Source: Artocarpus heterophyllus
Taxonomy: Eukaryota; Streptophyta; Magnoliopsida; Rosales; Moraceae
DNA length: 64,000 nucleotides
Assembly: GCA_025403435.1 (NCBI GenBank)
Contig: CM046341.1
Coordinates: forward strand, 5,465,462-5,529,461
Reading direction: 5' to 3'
Every line of letters begins with the position of its first letter. Within the stretch, counting starts at the first letter, position 1. A program made the translations under genes and the position numbers. Shown here piece by piece: positions 13,124 to 26,596 of this stretch. The notes under the pieces were generated by a model. The model made no database searches. It saw only the letters and a list, made by a program, of their open reading frames with translations, and was not told where the DNA came from.

Positions 13124-13463
13124 TGTTATAAAACAAAGCAAGATAAAACAAAAGACTAAAAAGAACAAGAGAGAAAATACAAGAGGTAAAGTATTTTTTT
13201 ATTTTTTCACTTGTAAGGGATGAAAATATAAGCTTAATACAACATCTATTTATAGGTTAAGAATCATAATTAGAGATAATAGCAATAGACATAATTTACA
13301 TAGGTTATATATACAATTAAGAGAGACATAATGCACAATAGTAAGAGGGATTCAATGATGAGATAATGAGGTCTAAATATGAATTGTAAATTTACAACAA
13401 AACCTTTGCATCTAACTCATAGAACACCAAGAGTTGGTATCCATATAAAATTGATTCACAACA
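13124..13463 (-). repeat. 3' LTR of the decayed copia element
   Basis: Read on the minus strand this 340-bp block starts TGTTGTGAATC and ends TTTTATAACA, giving TG...CA ends with TGTT/AACA symmetry. It is immediately preceded by the purine tract AAGAGGAAG, a typical polypurine tract for plus-strand priming. The copia pol remnant lies directly upstream on the same strand. Confidence 0.75.
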
Positions 13464-16400
13464 CTTCCTCTTGGATGTCTATCATATAAAGAATATGCCT
13501 AATTAAAAACTTGACTACGAAAAAACCCAATGGAAAAAAAAAAATTAGGGAAGAAAAAAGAGTACATAATTCTTGTATGCTTTGCCTTTAGAACTACCTC
13601 ATTAAAAACCTTGCCAGGAAAACCTAATGGGACAAAACTTAGGCTAAAAGAAAAAGAGTACAGTATGCAGTGTCTCCCCCTCATGTCAACATGTCTTCTT
13701 TAAAGAACTCTAAGTCGACACATACCAATTTTATATACCAACTTCTCAAATGTTATTGTAGGAAGTGCATTTGTAAACAAATCTGTCAAGTCGCCACTGG
13801 AGCAAATTTAATGTATGTCGATCTCTCTTTTCTTTTAAAGATTGTACGTGAAAAAGAATTTTGGTGAAATGTGTTTTGTTTTGTTTTGTCTCCTCTTATG
13901 TAACTTCCTTTGAATTGAGTGATACAGGCTACATTATCTTCATCCAACACCATTGGACTTTCTTTTATTGAATGAAAGATTATATGTTTATCTTATATGT
14001 TGCACCAAGGATCTTAACCATACACATTCTCGACTTGCCTTGTGAATTGCCAATATTTTAGTATGATTCAAAGATGTGATGACTATGGTTTGTTTTGTTG
14101 AGCGCCAAGGCATAGTTGTACCACAATATGTTAATAAATAACCTGTTTGTGATCATGCTTTACGTGGATCAGACAAATATCCTGCATCCACATTCCAATC
14201 AACTCTGACTTTGAATCTTGCGTATTATACAAACCTATATCTATTGTACCACGAAGATAATGAAATATTTGTTTAACACCATTCCAATGTCTTCGAGTTG
14301 ATGAAGAACTGTAACTTACTAGTAAGCTAACAGAGAATGCTACGTTAGGTCTTGTCCAGTTTGAAAGATACATTGGTGCACCAATAGCACTAAGATATGG
14401 TACTTCTAGACCAAGAATTTCTTCATTCTTATATCAAGGACAAAAAGGATCCTTTTTCATATCAAGGGATCACACAATCACTGGAGAGCTCATTACATGA
14501 GATTTATCTATACTAAAATGCTTTAATACATTTTAAATATATGTTAATTGATAAACAAAAATCCCTTTCGATAAGTGCTCAATCTACAAGTCGAGGCAAA
14601 AATTTATTTTTTCCTAAATCTTTCGTTTCAAATTCTTTTCAAATATGTTATCGTATCTGTAAGCTCTTCATGAGTCCCAATGATATTCAAATCATAAACA
14701 TAAACTATAATAATAGCAAATCTAGACTCTAACCTTTTAATAAAACACATGGACAAATTGGATTGTTAATATATCCTTCTTTCAAAACATATTCACTAAG
14801 ACGATTATACCACATGCGTCTACATTGCTTTAATCTATACAAAAATCTTTGTCATTTAATCGAATATATTTTCCAAGGTTTTGAATTGCATGCTTCAGGC
14901 ATTTTTAGCCCTTCAAAGACTTTCATATAAATGTCACTATTGATTGATCCATATAGATAAGCTGTTACAACATTCATCAACGCATGTGAAGTCCTTCTAA
15001 AATTACCAAGCTAATAAAAAATCTAAACATAATTGCATCCACTACGGGAGAATATGCCTTCTCATAATCAATAATAGGTCTCTGCGTACAAGTCGTGCTT
15101 TGTATCTGAAAACTTCTTTTTTCTCATTATGTTTTTGCATAAATATCCATTTGGAGCCTATAGGTTTTACACCTTCAAGTGTTTGGACAACAGGCCAAAA
15201 ACTTGATATTTTTCAAGTGAATTTAATTATACTTAGATTGTGTCTTTCTATTTTGGCCACTTATTTCTACACCGACATTCTTCAATGGACTTCGGTTTAA
15301 GATCTTTGTTTTCTTTTATAATATCAAAAGCTATTGCATATGCAGATATGTTGTTGACAACAATTGCATTTCAGTTTCATCTCTTTCCTAAAATGACATA
15401 ACATTTTTGAGTACCTAAACCTCTTCTAGGGTTATTTATTTAGCGATTTCAATTGTTTTTGTACTGGATTCTTTAAGAACATTAATAACATTGGAAATAT
15501 CATCTTGCTTATTATTTAGTTCCTTTTTATTTTTTGGATTTTTATCCTTGGAATCGATGGGTCTACTGCTCTTCTGGCATGCCTTAGACTCATTTGTTAG
15601 CATATTATTTTTTTTTGTGGGAACATCAATTTGAATAAAAGCATTTTCAATTGGTATATGTGATTTGTCACTTTTTAAACATCAGTAATGTATCTAGTAA
15701 CTGATTTACAACTTTTTGCGAATGGATAATTTTTTAAACCTCTAATTCACATTGGTTTGTATGAGGATCGAAATAAGACAACGATGATGCATTCTCATGA
15801 AATTTCTTGTTTTTCCAGTTGTTGTTTATCTCCCCTTAATTCTGGGAAAACTGTCTCATCAAATTGACAGTCGACAAACCGTACTGTTAAAAGATCACTC
15901 ATCAAAGGTTCGTGATATTTAATTATTTTGGCGGGGATTCAAAAGCAACATAAATTCTCAATCTCCTTTGAGGACCTATCTTAGTGTGTTGTGATGGAGC
16001 AATTGGGACATATACTATGCAATAAAAAATTCTTAGATGGGAAATATCTTACTCTTTAACATAAACAAGCTATAATGGGGAGTATTTATGATATGTAGTT
16101 GGCCTTATGCGATAAATGCTATAGCATATAATATGGCATGTCCCCAAGTAGAGCTAGGCAATTTTGTTCTCATAAGTGAGGCCTAACAATTAATTTTAGC
16201 CATTTAATGAAAGATTATACCAATCCATTTTGTGTGTGCACGTGAGCAATAGGATGCTCAATAGTAATCTTAATTGACATGCAGTGATCATTAAAGACTT
16301 GGGATGTAAATTCTTCTGTATTTTCTAGAAGAATTTTCTTGATTTTATAATCTGGGAATTGCACCCGTAATCGGATTATTTGAGCAAGGAATTTCACAAA

Positions 16401-16600
16401 TGTAATATTATGAGTAAATGACAAACAAACATGTGACCAACATGTTGACGCTTCTATTAGTACCATAACATACTGAAATGGTCTACATGATAGAATAATA
16501 GGTCCTACATATATCTCTTTGAATTCGTTCTAAAGATGTAGAATATTCAATTATAACTTTCATGGGAATGGTCTTATAATCAGTTTTTCTTTAAAAACAA
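13464..16600 (-). mobile_element. Decayed Ty1/copia retrotransposon pol region, 5' truncated
   Basis: Minus-strand remnants appear in copia order. The integrase core is at about 16600-15950, including FTSQVFNDHCMSI, EHPIAHVHTQNG and a later RPTTYHKYSPL block. Reverse transcriptase is at about 15170-14420, including KPIGSKWIF and AYSPVVDA. The RT/RNase H region is at about 14400-13690, including RRHWNGVKQIFHYLRGT, ending in an AD.FT.ALPT.TFEKL-like block. Integrase upstream of RT is diagnostic of copia. The frame is broken by many stops and indels. No gag, primer-binding site or 5' LTR was found near 16.6 kb, so the 5' half is deleted. Confidence 0.88.
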
Positions 16601-17871
16601 ATAGAGCTATGTACGGATTTAGATCTTAGGCCTAGCAGACTTAGGGCCCAGGGTCAGTCCAATTCATGATATGGGTCCAAAAGACAGGCCCAAATGGACA
16701 CCCTAGAAATACGGAAACTTAATGCCATGTCTCTCAACCTTCAACGTAAAGAATAGAAACACGCAATTCACCACAAGTAGTAGCAGCGTATATATCGTCC
16801 TTTTGGGTTTACTTATGAAACGATCACCACTCGATTTAAAGTTTAATGATTAAACAAAAAGACATTATAATTACTCGTACAATATTGGATGTTTTAATCT
16901 TTATTTAGTTATACCATACAAGATATAAAGATCATGAACGAAAAGGGTACAAGGAGACATGATGATGTTGCCTCCCATCTAGTCCACTTATAAAATGAGA
17001 CATATCTTAAAATGTAATATTCTTTAGATTAAGATTCCAAAAGTACTCGATTATAAAATACTGCTTACAGATATTATCGCTGTTAATTAAGTGGGATTTC
17101 CCCCTTCTTGTTGCCTTGTGCAGATAATCGACGTCACCCTCATGTTTTTTTTTTTTAAAGGAAAATCTTAAAATAATCATTAAACCAAAAGTTAGTGTTT
17201 TGAAAAAATTGGTTCAAACCAGAAGTTTGAACTCAAATAATATAAAGCTATTACGTACTACAATATTTTAAACTAAGGTTGCTAAACAATAATGAGAAAA
17301 AATTTCTTATGTGGAGTTTGGTGCAGAGGTTTTAACCATAGAGACAGTTTTAAATTATATAGGTTCAAATTGGTATTTGTTGGAGTAATAATTGAGGTGA
17401 TTTTAAATCATAAAGGCGATTTTAAACTGGTAAAAACATCTAAAATCTAAACTTTGTCACCCTCAAGTTTAGGCGGTTTTGAACAATTTTTTACAGTAAA
17501 AATCATTCCTCATGCTCGTTTCTCTTCCTTAAATCATTGTTTTTCAAACATCAATTCTTGTTTTAAACTATTATTTTCGTTTGAAGCCTTTACATTACAT
17601 AAGTCAATTGAAAACCACCCTTCAAACTAAACAGTTTAAAACCTATAGCCTAAACTATAAAATTCTAAACCATACTATTTTGAACTTACGAAACAAACGA
17701 TTATTTAGTCAACTAAAATTTTCACAATTAATTAAGCGGGATTTCATGTCACCTTGTGTAGATAATGCATGTGCCACTCTCGTGGTTTTTTTTTTTTTTT
17801 TTTTTTAAGAAATCTTAAAATATTCATTCAACCAAAAAAAACATTACATAACAATGAAGAGAAATTTCTTA
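16601..17871. other. Intergenic; repeat family C copy 1 at about 17310-17560
   Basis: No gene is seen. The segment 17310-17560 (TTGAGGTGATTTTAAATCAT, then CTAAACTTTGTC, AAGTTTAGGCGGTTTTGAAC) is clearly related to 43730-43915 and 54345-54530 in the TNL array, so it is a dispersed repeat of unknown class. A poly-T run sits at about 17786-17806. Confidence 0.55.
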
Positions 17872-18361
17872 GGGTGCGTTTGGTAAATGGATCCGAATTA
17901 GTGTTTTGATTTGAGTTAGTATGATTTGAATTAGGATTTGAGTTAGTGATTTGAATTGTTATTCGAATTGACGTTTGGATGTGCATTTAAGTTTTAATCT
18001 GAGTATGGAATAAAATTAGAATTTGTGTTTAGAGAGATAGTAAAGATAGTTTTTGATTCATTAATAAATTTAATAAAATCTTAATGTTAATGATCTTAAA
18101 AAATATGCAATATAGATATTGCTTAATTCATCTTTTTATTAAGAACACAGTGAAAAAAGAATATCTTAATTGTATATTAAATGAAGAAGTTATGATTTTT
18201 TTTCTCAAATATAAGAGAGAGAACTATCAGAGTATTAAAAGTTTAAGGGGATAAGAACTCTGAAAACTTAGAGTATCAAAAGTTTAAGGGGATAAGAATT
18301 CTAAAAATTTAGATTCTTGATACTTCAATGATTTAGATCTTGAGGGAAACAAACACGCATC
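17872..18361. mobile_element. Probable MITE
   Basis: The left end is GGGTGCGTTTGGTAAATGGATC. The right end, read on the minus strand, is GATGCGTGTTTGTTTCCC followed by TCAAGATC. This is an imperfect terminal inverted repeat of the hAT-MITE style. The interior contains a 41-bp tandem pair (AGTATTAAAAGTTTAAGG at 18231, AGTATCAAAAGTTTAAGG at 18272). No target duplication is evident, so the exact ends are uncertain. Confidence 0.45.
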
Positions 18362-20119
18362 AAAAGAATTCTTGATACTTGAATCAAATTTAATCCATTG
18401 GCTTTAAAAAAGACATGAAACCAACATATCTTCGTCAACTCATAGCTATGTATAAAATACTAGAATTACATGAAAACTATGCACATTTAGTGTTTATAAG
18501 TGTACATGTTTACCTCGTAGCGCACGCATTGCAGCTGTCACACGTTTTGTTTTCTAAAGAACAAATTGATACTATCACGTGGTTTGTCTCCTAGTTTTCT
18601 GGGTCATCATACTTTTTTTTTTTTTCTACAAAACCGATTAAAAAGGTTTTTTAGGAAGAGAATTGCTAGATCACTTTTTTTTAGCACTTTTTTATCAATT
18701 TTTATGTTCCGTTTTTTGCTATGTGTCATTCTATTTTCCCAAAAAATAAAGCCTTAATTATAAACCATTTTTTAAAAGTTTATTACAGATCTGCCATTCT
18801 TCATTGTGTCATTCCTTGCTCTCTTTTTCTTTTCTTCTTTTTGCATTGTAGGCCTAGTAATTTTTCCCTCATTTAGGATTCCATTTTTCCCAAATATGAA
18901 ACAAGAAGATAGTAGTCCTTAGTGGGGGAAAAAACTTCCTTAAAAAACTTAAAAAAGAGCTTTATAATTCAATGAATATTTTCCGACATATTTTAGTAGC
19001 ATTTATGCTTAAAAAGAACTATAATATGAATATTAAAATAAAAAGAGATCTATGCTACAAAAAAACTGCAACAGTAAAAACATTTTTCTTCGAAATCAAT
19101 AACTTTTTTCTAACGGATATGTTGATAGAAATATCAAACTTCAAAGCATTAAGTTTTCCCCCAAACCTTCATCTTATATAGTTTATTCTTTTTTATAGTT
19201 TACTCTTTTGGTTTAACAAAAATTTATAACACAGACATAATTATTTAAGAATGAAATTTATTGAGAAAAAATTACTTTAAGCTTGTTACTGGTTAGTATT
19301 TCTTCAAATCCTTTTAATTTTAGCATATAACTTTATTTTTTTGTTAAAAAAAAAGGAAGAGAATTTCATTAAAAAAAAAAAAAGAGTAACAAGGGACAAG
19401 CTTTGATATGGGAGCTTTGCTACGGGCGAAAACTACTATAATCTATCAATCAAGATATAAAAGCAAGAAGTTAAAAGAACTCCATCTTTTCCGGTTTATG
19501 TATATCAATGGCAAACTTGTGATAAATTGTATAAATATATACTTCTCCCTTTCTCTCTGGTCTTTTAAACTCTATTTAATCAAGAATGGAGCTTCCAAAG
19601 AATGGTCTAGAATTAAGACATTATTATTTTGGGAAAGTGGGTTGACATGTGAAAAAGAAGAATATAGAAAATGACAGAGAATGACCCTAGCATTTTTCAT
19701 TTTATAAGTTGCAATGGTTTTAATTATTTGATTATATTTATCAGTACTTCCACGACATAGATATTTATCATAAAAATTATTGAAATTATTACGAGTAATT
19801 ATTAAATGCATTATCATGACTATGTATTCTTTTAAGAATTTAGCCTGACTATTAGAAATTACTGTAATTACTAAAAAAAAAAATTATGTGAGGGTCATCA
19901 TACAAATTAAAATAGTTAAAATTAATGTTTTTTACAATACTTTGTCACTTAGTGCCATAAAAATAACCTTTTTCTTTATTGCCAATGGAATTTAGATGTT
20001 GTTTTTGCGGGAAAAAATAATATTATTTGTAGATCATACATTTGGATTTATAGAATTTTCTTTCAATAAGTAGTTTTTTAATATCTATTCTAATTAAGTT
20101 ATATATCAATAAATAAAAG
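18362..20119. other. Intergenic, no gene recognised
   Basis: AT-rich sequence with homopolymer runs. The small frames at 18566-18757, 18972-19181 and 19408-19674 have no recognisable family and no plausible splice partners. I see nothing to annotate. Confidence 0.5.
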
Positions 20120-20640
20120 GGGTTATTTACCTTTTTATACTCTATATTTTAGGTTTATTCAAATATTATACTTTCAGTTTTTGATCTCATTGAATGTTGT
20201 ATATTCAGATTAGATTTGATACATAAATTTATATATTTTCTTGATTAATTTTCAATTTTTACTAAAATTTGCCCAATATAGCCTCAAATTGAAAAATAAG
20301 AGAACTATAAAAACTTAAAAAATACTTTATACCAAGATTTTTACTAAAATTTGCCCAATATAGCCTCAAATTGAAAAATAAGAGAACTATAAAAACTTAA
20401 AAAATACTTTATACCAAGATTTTTAATTCCAAAAATGTTTAAAATACCTTAAAAATAGGGTTTGTTTTTATTTTTTCTCTTTTATTAAAGATAATTTGGT
20501 CATTTTAAAGGTCAAAATCAATTATTGATTGAGACAAGTATACATTTGTGTATTAAATCTAATATGAAGATACAAATTTGATAAAAACTGAAGATATAGT
20601 TTTTAAATTAACCTAAAATTAAATAGAGGGTAATATTCCC
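20120..20640. mobile_element. Foldback MITE with long inverted arms
   Basis: The two ends match on opposite strands over roughly 130 bases: GGGTTATTTACC...CTCTATATTTTAGGTT on the left, and GGGAATATTACCCTCTATTT...TTTTAGGTT read inward from the right. Both arms also share TTCAGTTTTT and TTAGATTT(G/A)ATACA. Flanks AATAAAAG (left) and AATAAAAA (right) could be an 8-bp target duplication with one mismatch. The long arms suggest a MULE- or hAT-derived MITE. It has no coding capacity. Confidence 0.7.
20261..20424. repeat. Perfect 82-bp tandem duplication
   Basis: The block beginning ACTAAAATTTGCCCAATATA at 20261 recurs at 20343 with no difference that I can see over 82 bases. It lies inside the foldback element at 20120-20640. 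The identity argues for a recent duplication, or a sequencing/assembly duplication. Confidence 0.9.
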
Positions 20641-23228
20641 AATAAAAAATAGAATTTTAGCTATAGCCTATTTTTATCTTATAACAAAGGACAAGCTAAT
20701 AATATCATGCCAAGGTCAACTTTGATACAAATAACTTTCTACCAAAATTTTTAAAATAAAAAGCCTTTGATGTAAATCACAGGGCCCTAGTGCACTGCTG
20801 TAGATAAATAAGTTTAACGCTGCTACATACTACAAACAAATTATATGTACTATCTTGCCAAGGTCAACTTGGATATTAAATATTCACGCTTTTCTGTAAA
20901 AAATGATATAAAATATAATCAAGCAAAAAACTTTGATATAAAATATAAGGGCCCGAGTGCACTGCCATATAGGCGTATATGTATAACATTATTTTGTTGT
21001 ATTAATTATAGAACTCATCATCAACATCAGTGTTGAAAACGCAGTTTAACTGATTTCGGTTGCTTAAAGTGACCAAAGGTGAGAAGAAAAAAAAAAGATT
21101 GATAATGACCATTTACAATGGTAATTGAAAATTGGACAAGATGTATCTGAAAAGATCAAAAAGGAAAAAGAAATAAAAAAAAGTTATTATTGGCCCAACT
21201 TTCATGGGAAAAAACGAAATGGAAATAAGAATACTTGTAGCCTATTTCACTTTAAATAAGAACCTTGAAAAGACTTGTAAAATACCCACGTACTTTGTAA
21301 AATATTTTCTTTTATTATTGTTGTTATTGCTATTTTGATTAAAGAAAGGTTAATTAGTAAAAGAAAGCATGGAGTCTTGAAGTTTAGACCACTTCATATA
21401 AAAATAGTGTTTTACTACAACTAATGTTATTCGATAGTAGACCCACATTTAAGCCAATTATTATAGTACTTAGATTTTTCCCTTGCTTAGATTTTCCCCC
21501 TTAAGAAACGAGTTGCACAACCTCCCCCTCCTCCTTTTATTTTATTTTTCTTTTTTATTTTTCCCTCCGAAGAAAAAAGTATTGAGTAATTTGGGCAATG
21601 CATGATAAATAAGTACCCGAGTCGGGACATGATATAGTCGGTGGGTCTCAAGGACATGTCGAGTCCAACCCTTTCTCCGTGACATCATATGTGGTATAAC
21701 CAAGTCTGGATGTTTGGCATAAGAAAAACCATTTTCATTTCTATAAGATTAGAACCCTACTACTAACAAAATAATAGTCTTGATATAGCATGCAGTATAC
21801 TTTTTTAGACTGGGATCTACTGTTTTATTAATAGTAATGTTATAATCTCATGAAGTTAAATAGGATTACTCTTAGTATAAATTTTTAAATAAATCAAACA
21901 ATCTTTCTTTATACGAGGCTTCGCATATTTGAGCATATATGATCCGCTTCAACCAACTCCACTTTTACCAATAATGACTGCCCAATTAAGCCATCTTGTT
22001 GCTAAAAATAAAAAGAAAAAAAAGAATAGATTTGATATGTATGAGGTCCGTTTGTTTAATTTGAAACGTGATGGTTTTATTTTTTATTTTTTTGTTTTGA
22101 GATAAGAGTTTAAAAAATATAGTTTGAAACGGAAATTATGGTGGTTTAAATTGTTGTTTAGATGCATAATTGATTTTGAGCTCAAGGGGAGATATAAGAG
22201 AAATTGAGTTTGAGTTTAAAGGGGTTAGATTCAAATTTAATTAGGTGATTTTTGAGCTTAAATTATCTTATCGGACTTTGAGTCTTGGAATATCTAGAAA
22301 AATTTAGTTCAAACCTCTCGAACCTGCAAACGCCTTTAACCACTCGAAGCATTAGACATTTGTAACGAAAGGAATCTCGTTTATCATGCCCTTATGAGAA
22401 AATAATAATATAATAAAGTCTCCTCATGATATAATAATAATATAATAAAGTCATTAACACTTTTGATTCTGCCTTTATTTTTCTAGTTTGTTCCTTCCAT
22501 ATCTCCTTTTAATCGCACCAAAATTTTTATATCTTTAAGTAAAGAATAAATTTCATAAAAAAATCTACTCTTTTCTCCTTCTTATCCTTCCTTTTAATTC
22601 TTAATTATGTTTGTTTTTCCATAGAGTATAGGGTGGACAAAGCTGGAATACATGTGAACTAGTTTTTTATTTTATTTTATTTTTTTCGGTGTTTGGGGAC
22701 GTGGGGTGGTGGTTAAAGGCCTATTTTCACTAGTTTCTTGGTTCACACATTGATATTCTAAATTATGTGCTTTTTACTTTATTCTTTCCATCGTAAACAA
22801 GAAAAGGATGTTACAACCGTGATTTCACATGATAAGATGATAATGTGATATATAGAATGAGGGTAGCTTGACCTATATTCGTGAATTTATTGTTAATAAG
22901 TGTGAAAAGCTTGCTAGATTCGAACATAACACAAGTAATCTTTTAAAAGATGAATGTATTAAAGCTTGTTTAGAAATACAAGTTCAAACCAATTAAAGGT
23001 TTGACGAACACTATAGTAAGTTAAATTTTGTGAGAAAAATACTGTAACAAAATTAGTTGAAATTAAATTTTTCTGGTTCAAATCTATGTTCTCAAAACTA
23101 TTTACTTAATTAATGGATGTTATTATAGTGATCTCATTTTCACTGTCTCGTTAGATGTATGTGTGTGCTTAAGTAGTTTTATTCAAAAAGGCTACTTAAA
23201 CTGGTAAATACGGACATACGCACTTACG

Positions 23229-23267
<39 letters not shown>

Positions 23268-23565
23268 CTGCTTAATGTGACTTGTATTTTTGTTCTTTTG
23301 GTAAGTAAAATGTGTCTTTATATTTACTCACTAGAATTCCCTTTTCCTTGGCCCTAGTACTTGCTCAAAAATTTCCTCTCTTAGATGATGAGAAAAAAAG
23401 GTGTATTATTTAGGATATATATGACACATGGCCATAAAATCTCCTAGCTTCAAGTAATGGTTATTATCTATGGTAAGAATAATCCGTGATATTCTCATGT
23501 TCTCTCTCTTTCTCTTGAATTAGTTGACTGGGGAGCTAATAAAGACAATACACGTATCTAAAATT

Positions 23566-23599
<34 letters not shown>

Positions 23600-23610
23600 T
23601 ATTTATAAAA
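20641..23610. other. Intergenic, no gene recognised
   Basis: An imperfect direct repeat lies at about 20710-20810 and 20857-20970 (AAGGTCAACTT(T/G)GATA ... AGTGCACTGC). There is an (AT)n run at about 23235-23264 and (CA)n(TA)n at about 23568-23600. A sequence at about 22040-22390 resembles decayed MITE sequence (GTCCGTTTGTTTAATTTG). No coding gene or RNA gene was recognised. Confidence 0.5.
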
Positions 23611-23769
23611 GATGTTTGACAAGCATAATTAGAATCAATTTCTTTTATTCTATTGTAGTATGTAAGAATTTTACACTACAGTAAATTTTTACTTTTTACT
23701 GTAGTATATGAGAGTTTTACATTATTATCTACTCAAAAAATTAGTTAAAACCAAACTTAGTCAAACATC
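23611..23769. mobile_element. MITE, family A copy 2
   Basis: A perfect 10-base terminal inverted repeat, GATGTTTGAC at 23611 and GTCAAACATC ending at 23769, encloses the motif ACTGTAGTATATGAGAG and its partner TGTAGTATGTAAGAATTTTA. The interior matches the element at 11700-11865. Confidence 0.7.
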
Positions 23770-26439
23770 CCGTTCAATATGAGTTAAATAAACCAAAAAG
23801 AAAAGACAAGATATGATTTAGTACTTCCAATACCTACCCCCCCAAGGACTTAGCCATAACAGCACTTAAGCTGATTGACCAAAGACTTCAAAGGTGTCAA
23901 GAAATGGTTCAACAGAGAATATTTATATTGCTAATTATATGGTAAAAATTAGTTGATAATACATATTTATTAAAAAAAAATTTGGTTAAAAATAGTGCTT
24001 CGAACAATATAAACCAAATTAGCTGCTTCTTTTTCATTAACGGGGTGGGAAAATTGAGGTAAGTCCCTTCCAAATAGTTATGACTAAACAAGAGGTTTCT
24101 AAGCGGTCGCAAATTGGTTAATGAACATGAGGTTTATAATAACAGATCAAACTACATATTATATATCCTTCACTTAAAAAAAAAAACGTATGTTCTTATT
24201 TTGGGTCATTGAAGAATATTATAGTTCCTTTCCTTTCTTTCAAACCGTTGGAATCTTACTCAATAGAACATAGCTTTTGAATATATATATTTTTTACATT
24301 ATCTCTTCAGATTTGAAAATAATAATAAAAAACACACTTTTTGGAGTCCTCCTTACCAGTATAAAGCAGCAAGTGCTGTTTCAACATTAACAATGTTATG
24401 TGACCTTTGATGGCCAATATGTACCAAAAAGTTGATAGAATTTGGGTCAATTTCTAAGTGCTTGAACCAATATTTTTATAAGTGGAGTAAATCAATATTT
24501 TTATAAGTGGAGTGAACTAATATTTTTATAAGTTAGTATTTATTATTTGAAAGATCTGACTTTATTATTTTACCAAATTTAATTAAAATCTGATTTATTA
24601 AATTTACTAAAAGCGTAAATTAAATAAGAGTTACAATGGGTCCACACCAAACTAAATAATCTACTAATTATGAATAATTACAAACACCAATCGGACTTAA
24701 AACAATTTTAAGTCTCCCTCTTATGATTTAGTTTGATCTATTCAATGAGCACCACTAGTCTTGAATGTTTGCACTATTGAATCGCATGCTATCTTCTCTC
24801 GAAAACTCCAAATTTTCTCTTAAAGAACACCAAGTGAAACCTACTCAAAACCTCTGCAAAAAATATCCCTCTGGATATGCTAAATACTACTTGACTTGAA
24901 AATTATATGGATCAACTCTAGAATCTCATTCAGATCTAGAATAAGGTATTTAAAATTTAAATGTTGATAAGTCTTGTAATCCAGTGTTACATCATTACAT
25001 GATAACATCTCCAATTTCTAGACTATAAATTTCCTGATATTTTTTAAATATTCTTAGCAAATATTCTCTTAACCAAATGGCAATCCCATGGTTTTGCTAA
25101 AACCTAAATCCTACTCATATGTATTTTTTGAATTCAACTTAGATTAGACAACTTGGTTTTTGAACTTCTTGAATATTATGGCCATAAATACCAACTAAAA
25201 ACCTAATATTATTATATATTTATATGATATGAAACTCGAGTTCTTTTTACCCATTCCAGATGTGTTATACCATTAATCGGAATTATGCCATTACTCGGAA
25301 TCTGATAGGGCATTAACGAAAATGTGGAGCTTTGAAGTTAAAGGTCACTACTATATATAGTTGGCCCCACCAAAATAAAATCTTGCCATTTTCTTTCCCT
25401 TCATATTTTGTTCAATATTCCATAACTTTACACTGTGGAACAACATCTCTACTAGTGCTCCATTTGTGGCTCTTATTGCTTGGTGTAATTGGATTTCATG
25501 TAATATAGTCTTAGTGCTTTTGTCTGTTTGTGGTTCTTTGTAGTTCTATTTGTTTTGATATAAAATGACAATTATGATTGCACATTAAACTGCCGACAAA
25601 GAGAAGGGTGACAAAATAAGTTGAAATATTTTAGCAAGAATGAATGCCAAATTCATTCACTTCTTAAACTCTCCATAAAATAATAGGAACAAGACGGTTT
25701 GAAAAATTGAAATAGCACGGAATCAATGTCAAATTCCTTCACTTGTTATGAAAAGAGGGAAAAAAAAAGGACATTGAAAATGAGAATTATGGCAAATAAA
25801 TGTGTCTCACGCGAAATTACCTTTTAATAATTTGTGTTGCTTTTTTTTTTTGAGATGATTTGTTATAAATTCATAATTAAATAATTAACAATAACATAAG
25901 CCGAGTTGGTCTTGTTCAAATGTTAGATCATATCAAAGGCATAAAATCATATTAGAATGAAAATATGGTGCAATCTGATAATTTGGTAGTCATTTGAAAA
26001 TTGTTTCACTAATGGCCCTTTCGAAGGCAGAAAAACGATAGGTTTTTTGGTCCCGTAAAAGATTTATCTTTCCTTAGTTTATCACTGTATTTGGCGTAAT
26101 TAACTTAAATATTGAATTTTCTTCAATTCATCATTTTTCATAATATAGTAATTTTCTTTTATTTTTCCGTTTGACAAAAATTTAAATTAGCTGGCCACTT
26201 GGATAATAATGGAAGTGGAAAGTCATGTACTTTCCACTCAATCAAAAGAAAAAAAAAATCCAAAACAAATGTAATTCCAGCGTAACATATAATGAATACC
26301 CTGATTTTTTTAGATGAGAAAACCCTGATTCTTTTATTAAAAAATATTATATCCTTTGTAAGTACAAGTAAACATATACTCATCAACTATTTTAATAAAT
26401 ATTATAAAGTTATGCCAACAAAGTAAAACACTTTTAGTT
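23770..26439. other. Intergenic, no gene recognised
   Basis: Holds a three-copy tandem repeat at 24469-24543 and otherwise AT-rich DNA. The short minus-strand frames at 23909-24112 and 26159-26386 have no recognisable family. A paired ATTA(A/C)TCGGAAT motif occurs at about 25275-25300. Nothing further is supported. Confidence 0.5.
24469..24543. repeat. 25-bp tandem repeat, three copies
   Basis: AATATTTTTATAAGTGGAG starts at 24469 and 24494, with a third diverged copy (AATATTTTTATAAGTTAG) at 24519. Confidence 0.85.
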
Positions 26440-26596
26440 TATTTGATAAAGTTGGTTATAACTATTTTTTTAGTTAGAAACTGTATAAAGCTCTCAATAC
26501 TGTAGTTATTAAAAAAAAGTTATTACAGTGTAAAGTTCTCACATGTTATAATATTTACAGTTTTAACTAATAGTTTTATCTATTGTACTAAATACC
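26440..26596. mobile_element. MITE, family A copy 3 (inverted)
   Basis: Read on the minus strand, the segment contains ACATGTGAGAACTTTACACT, ACTACAGTATTGAGAGCTTT and ACAGTTTCTAACT. This is the same order of modules as the plus strand of 11700-11865. The ends are less clear than in copies 1 and 2. Confidence 0.55.
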
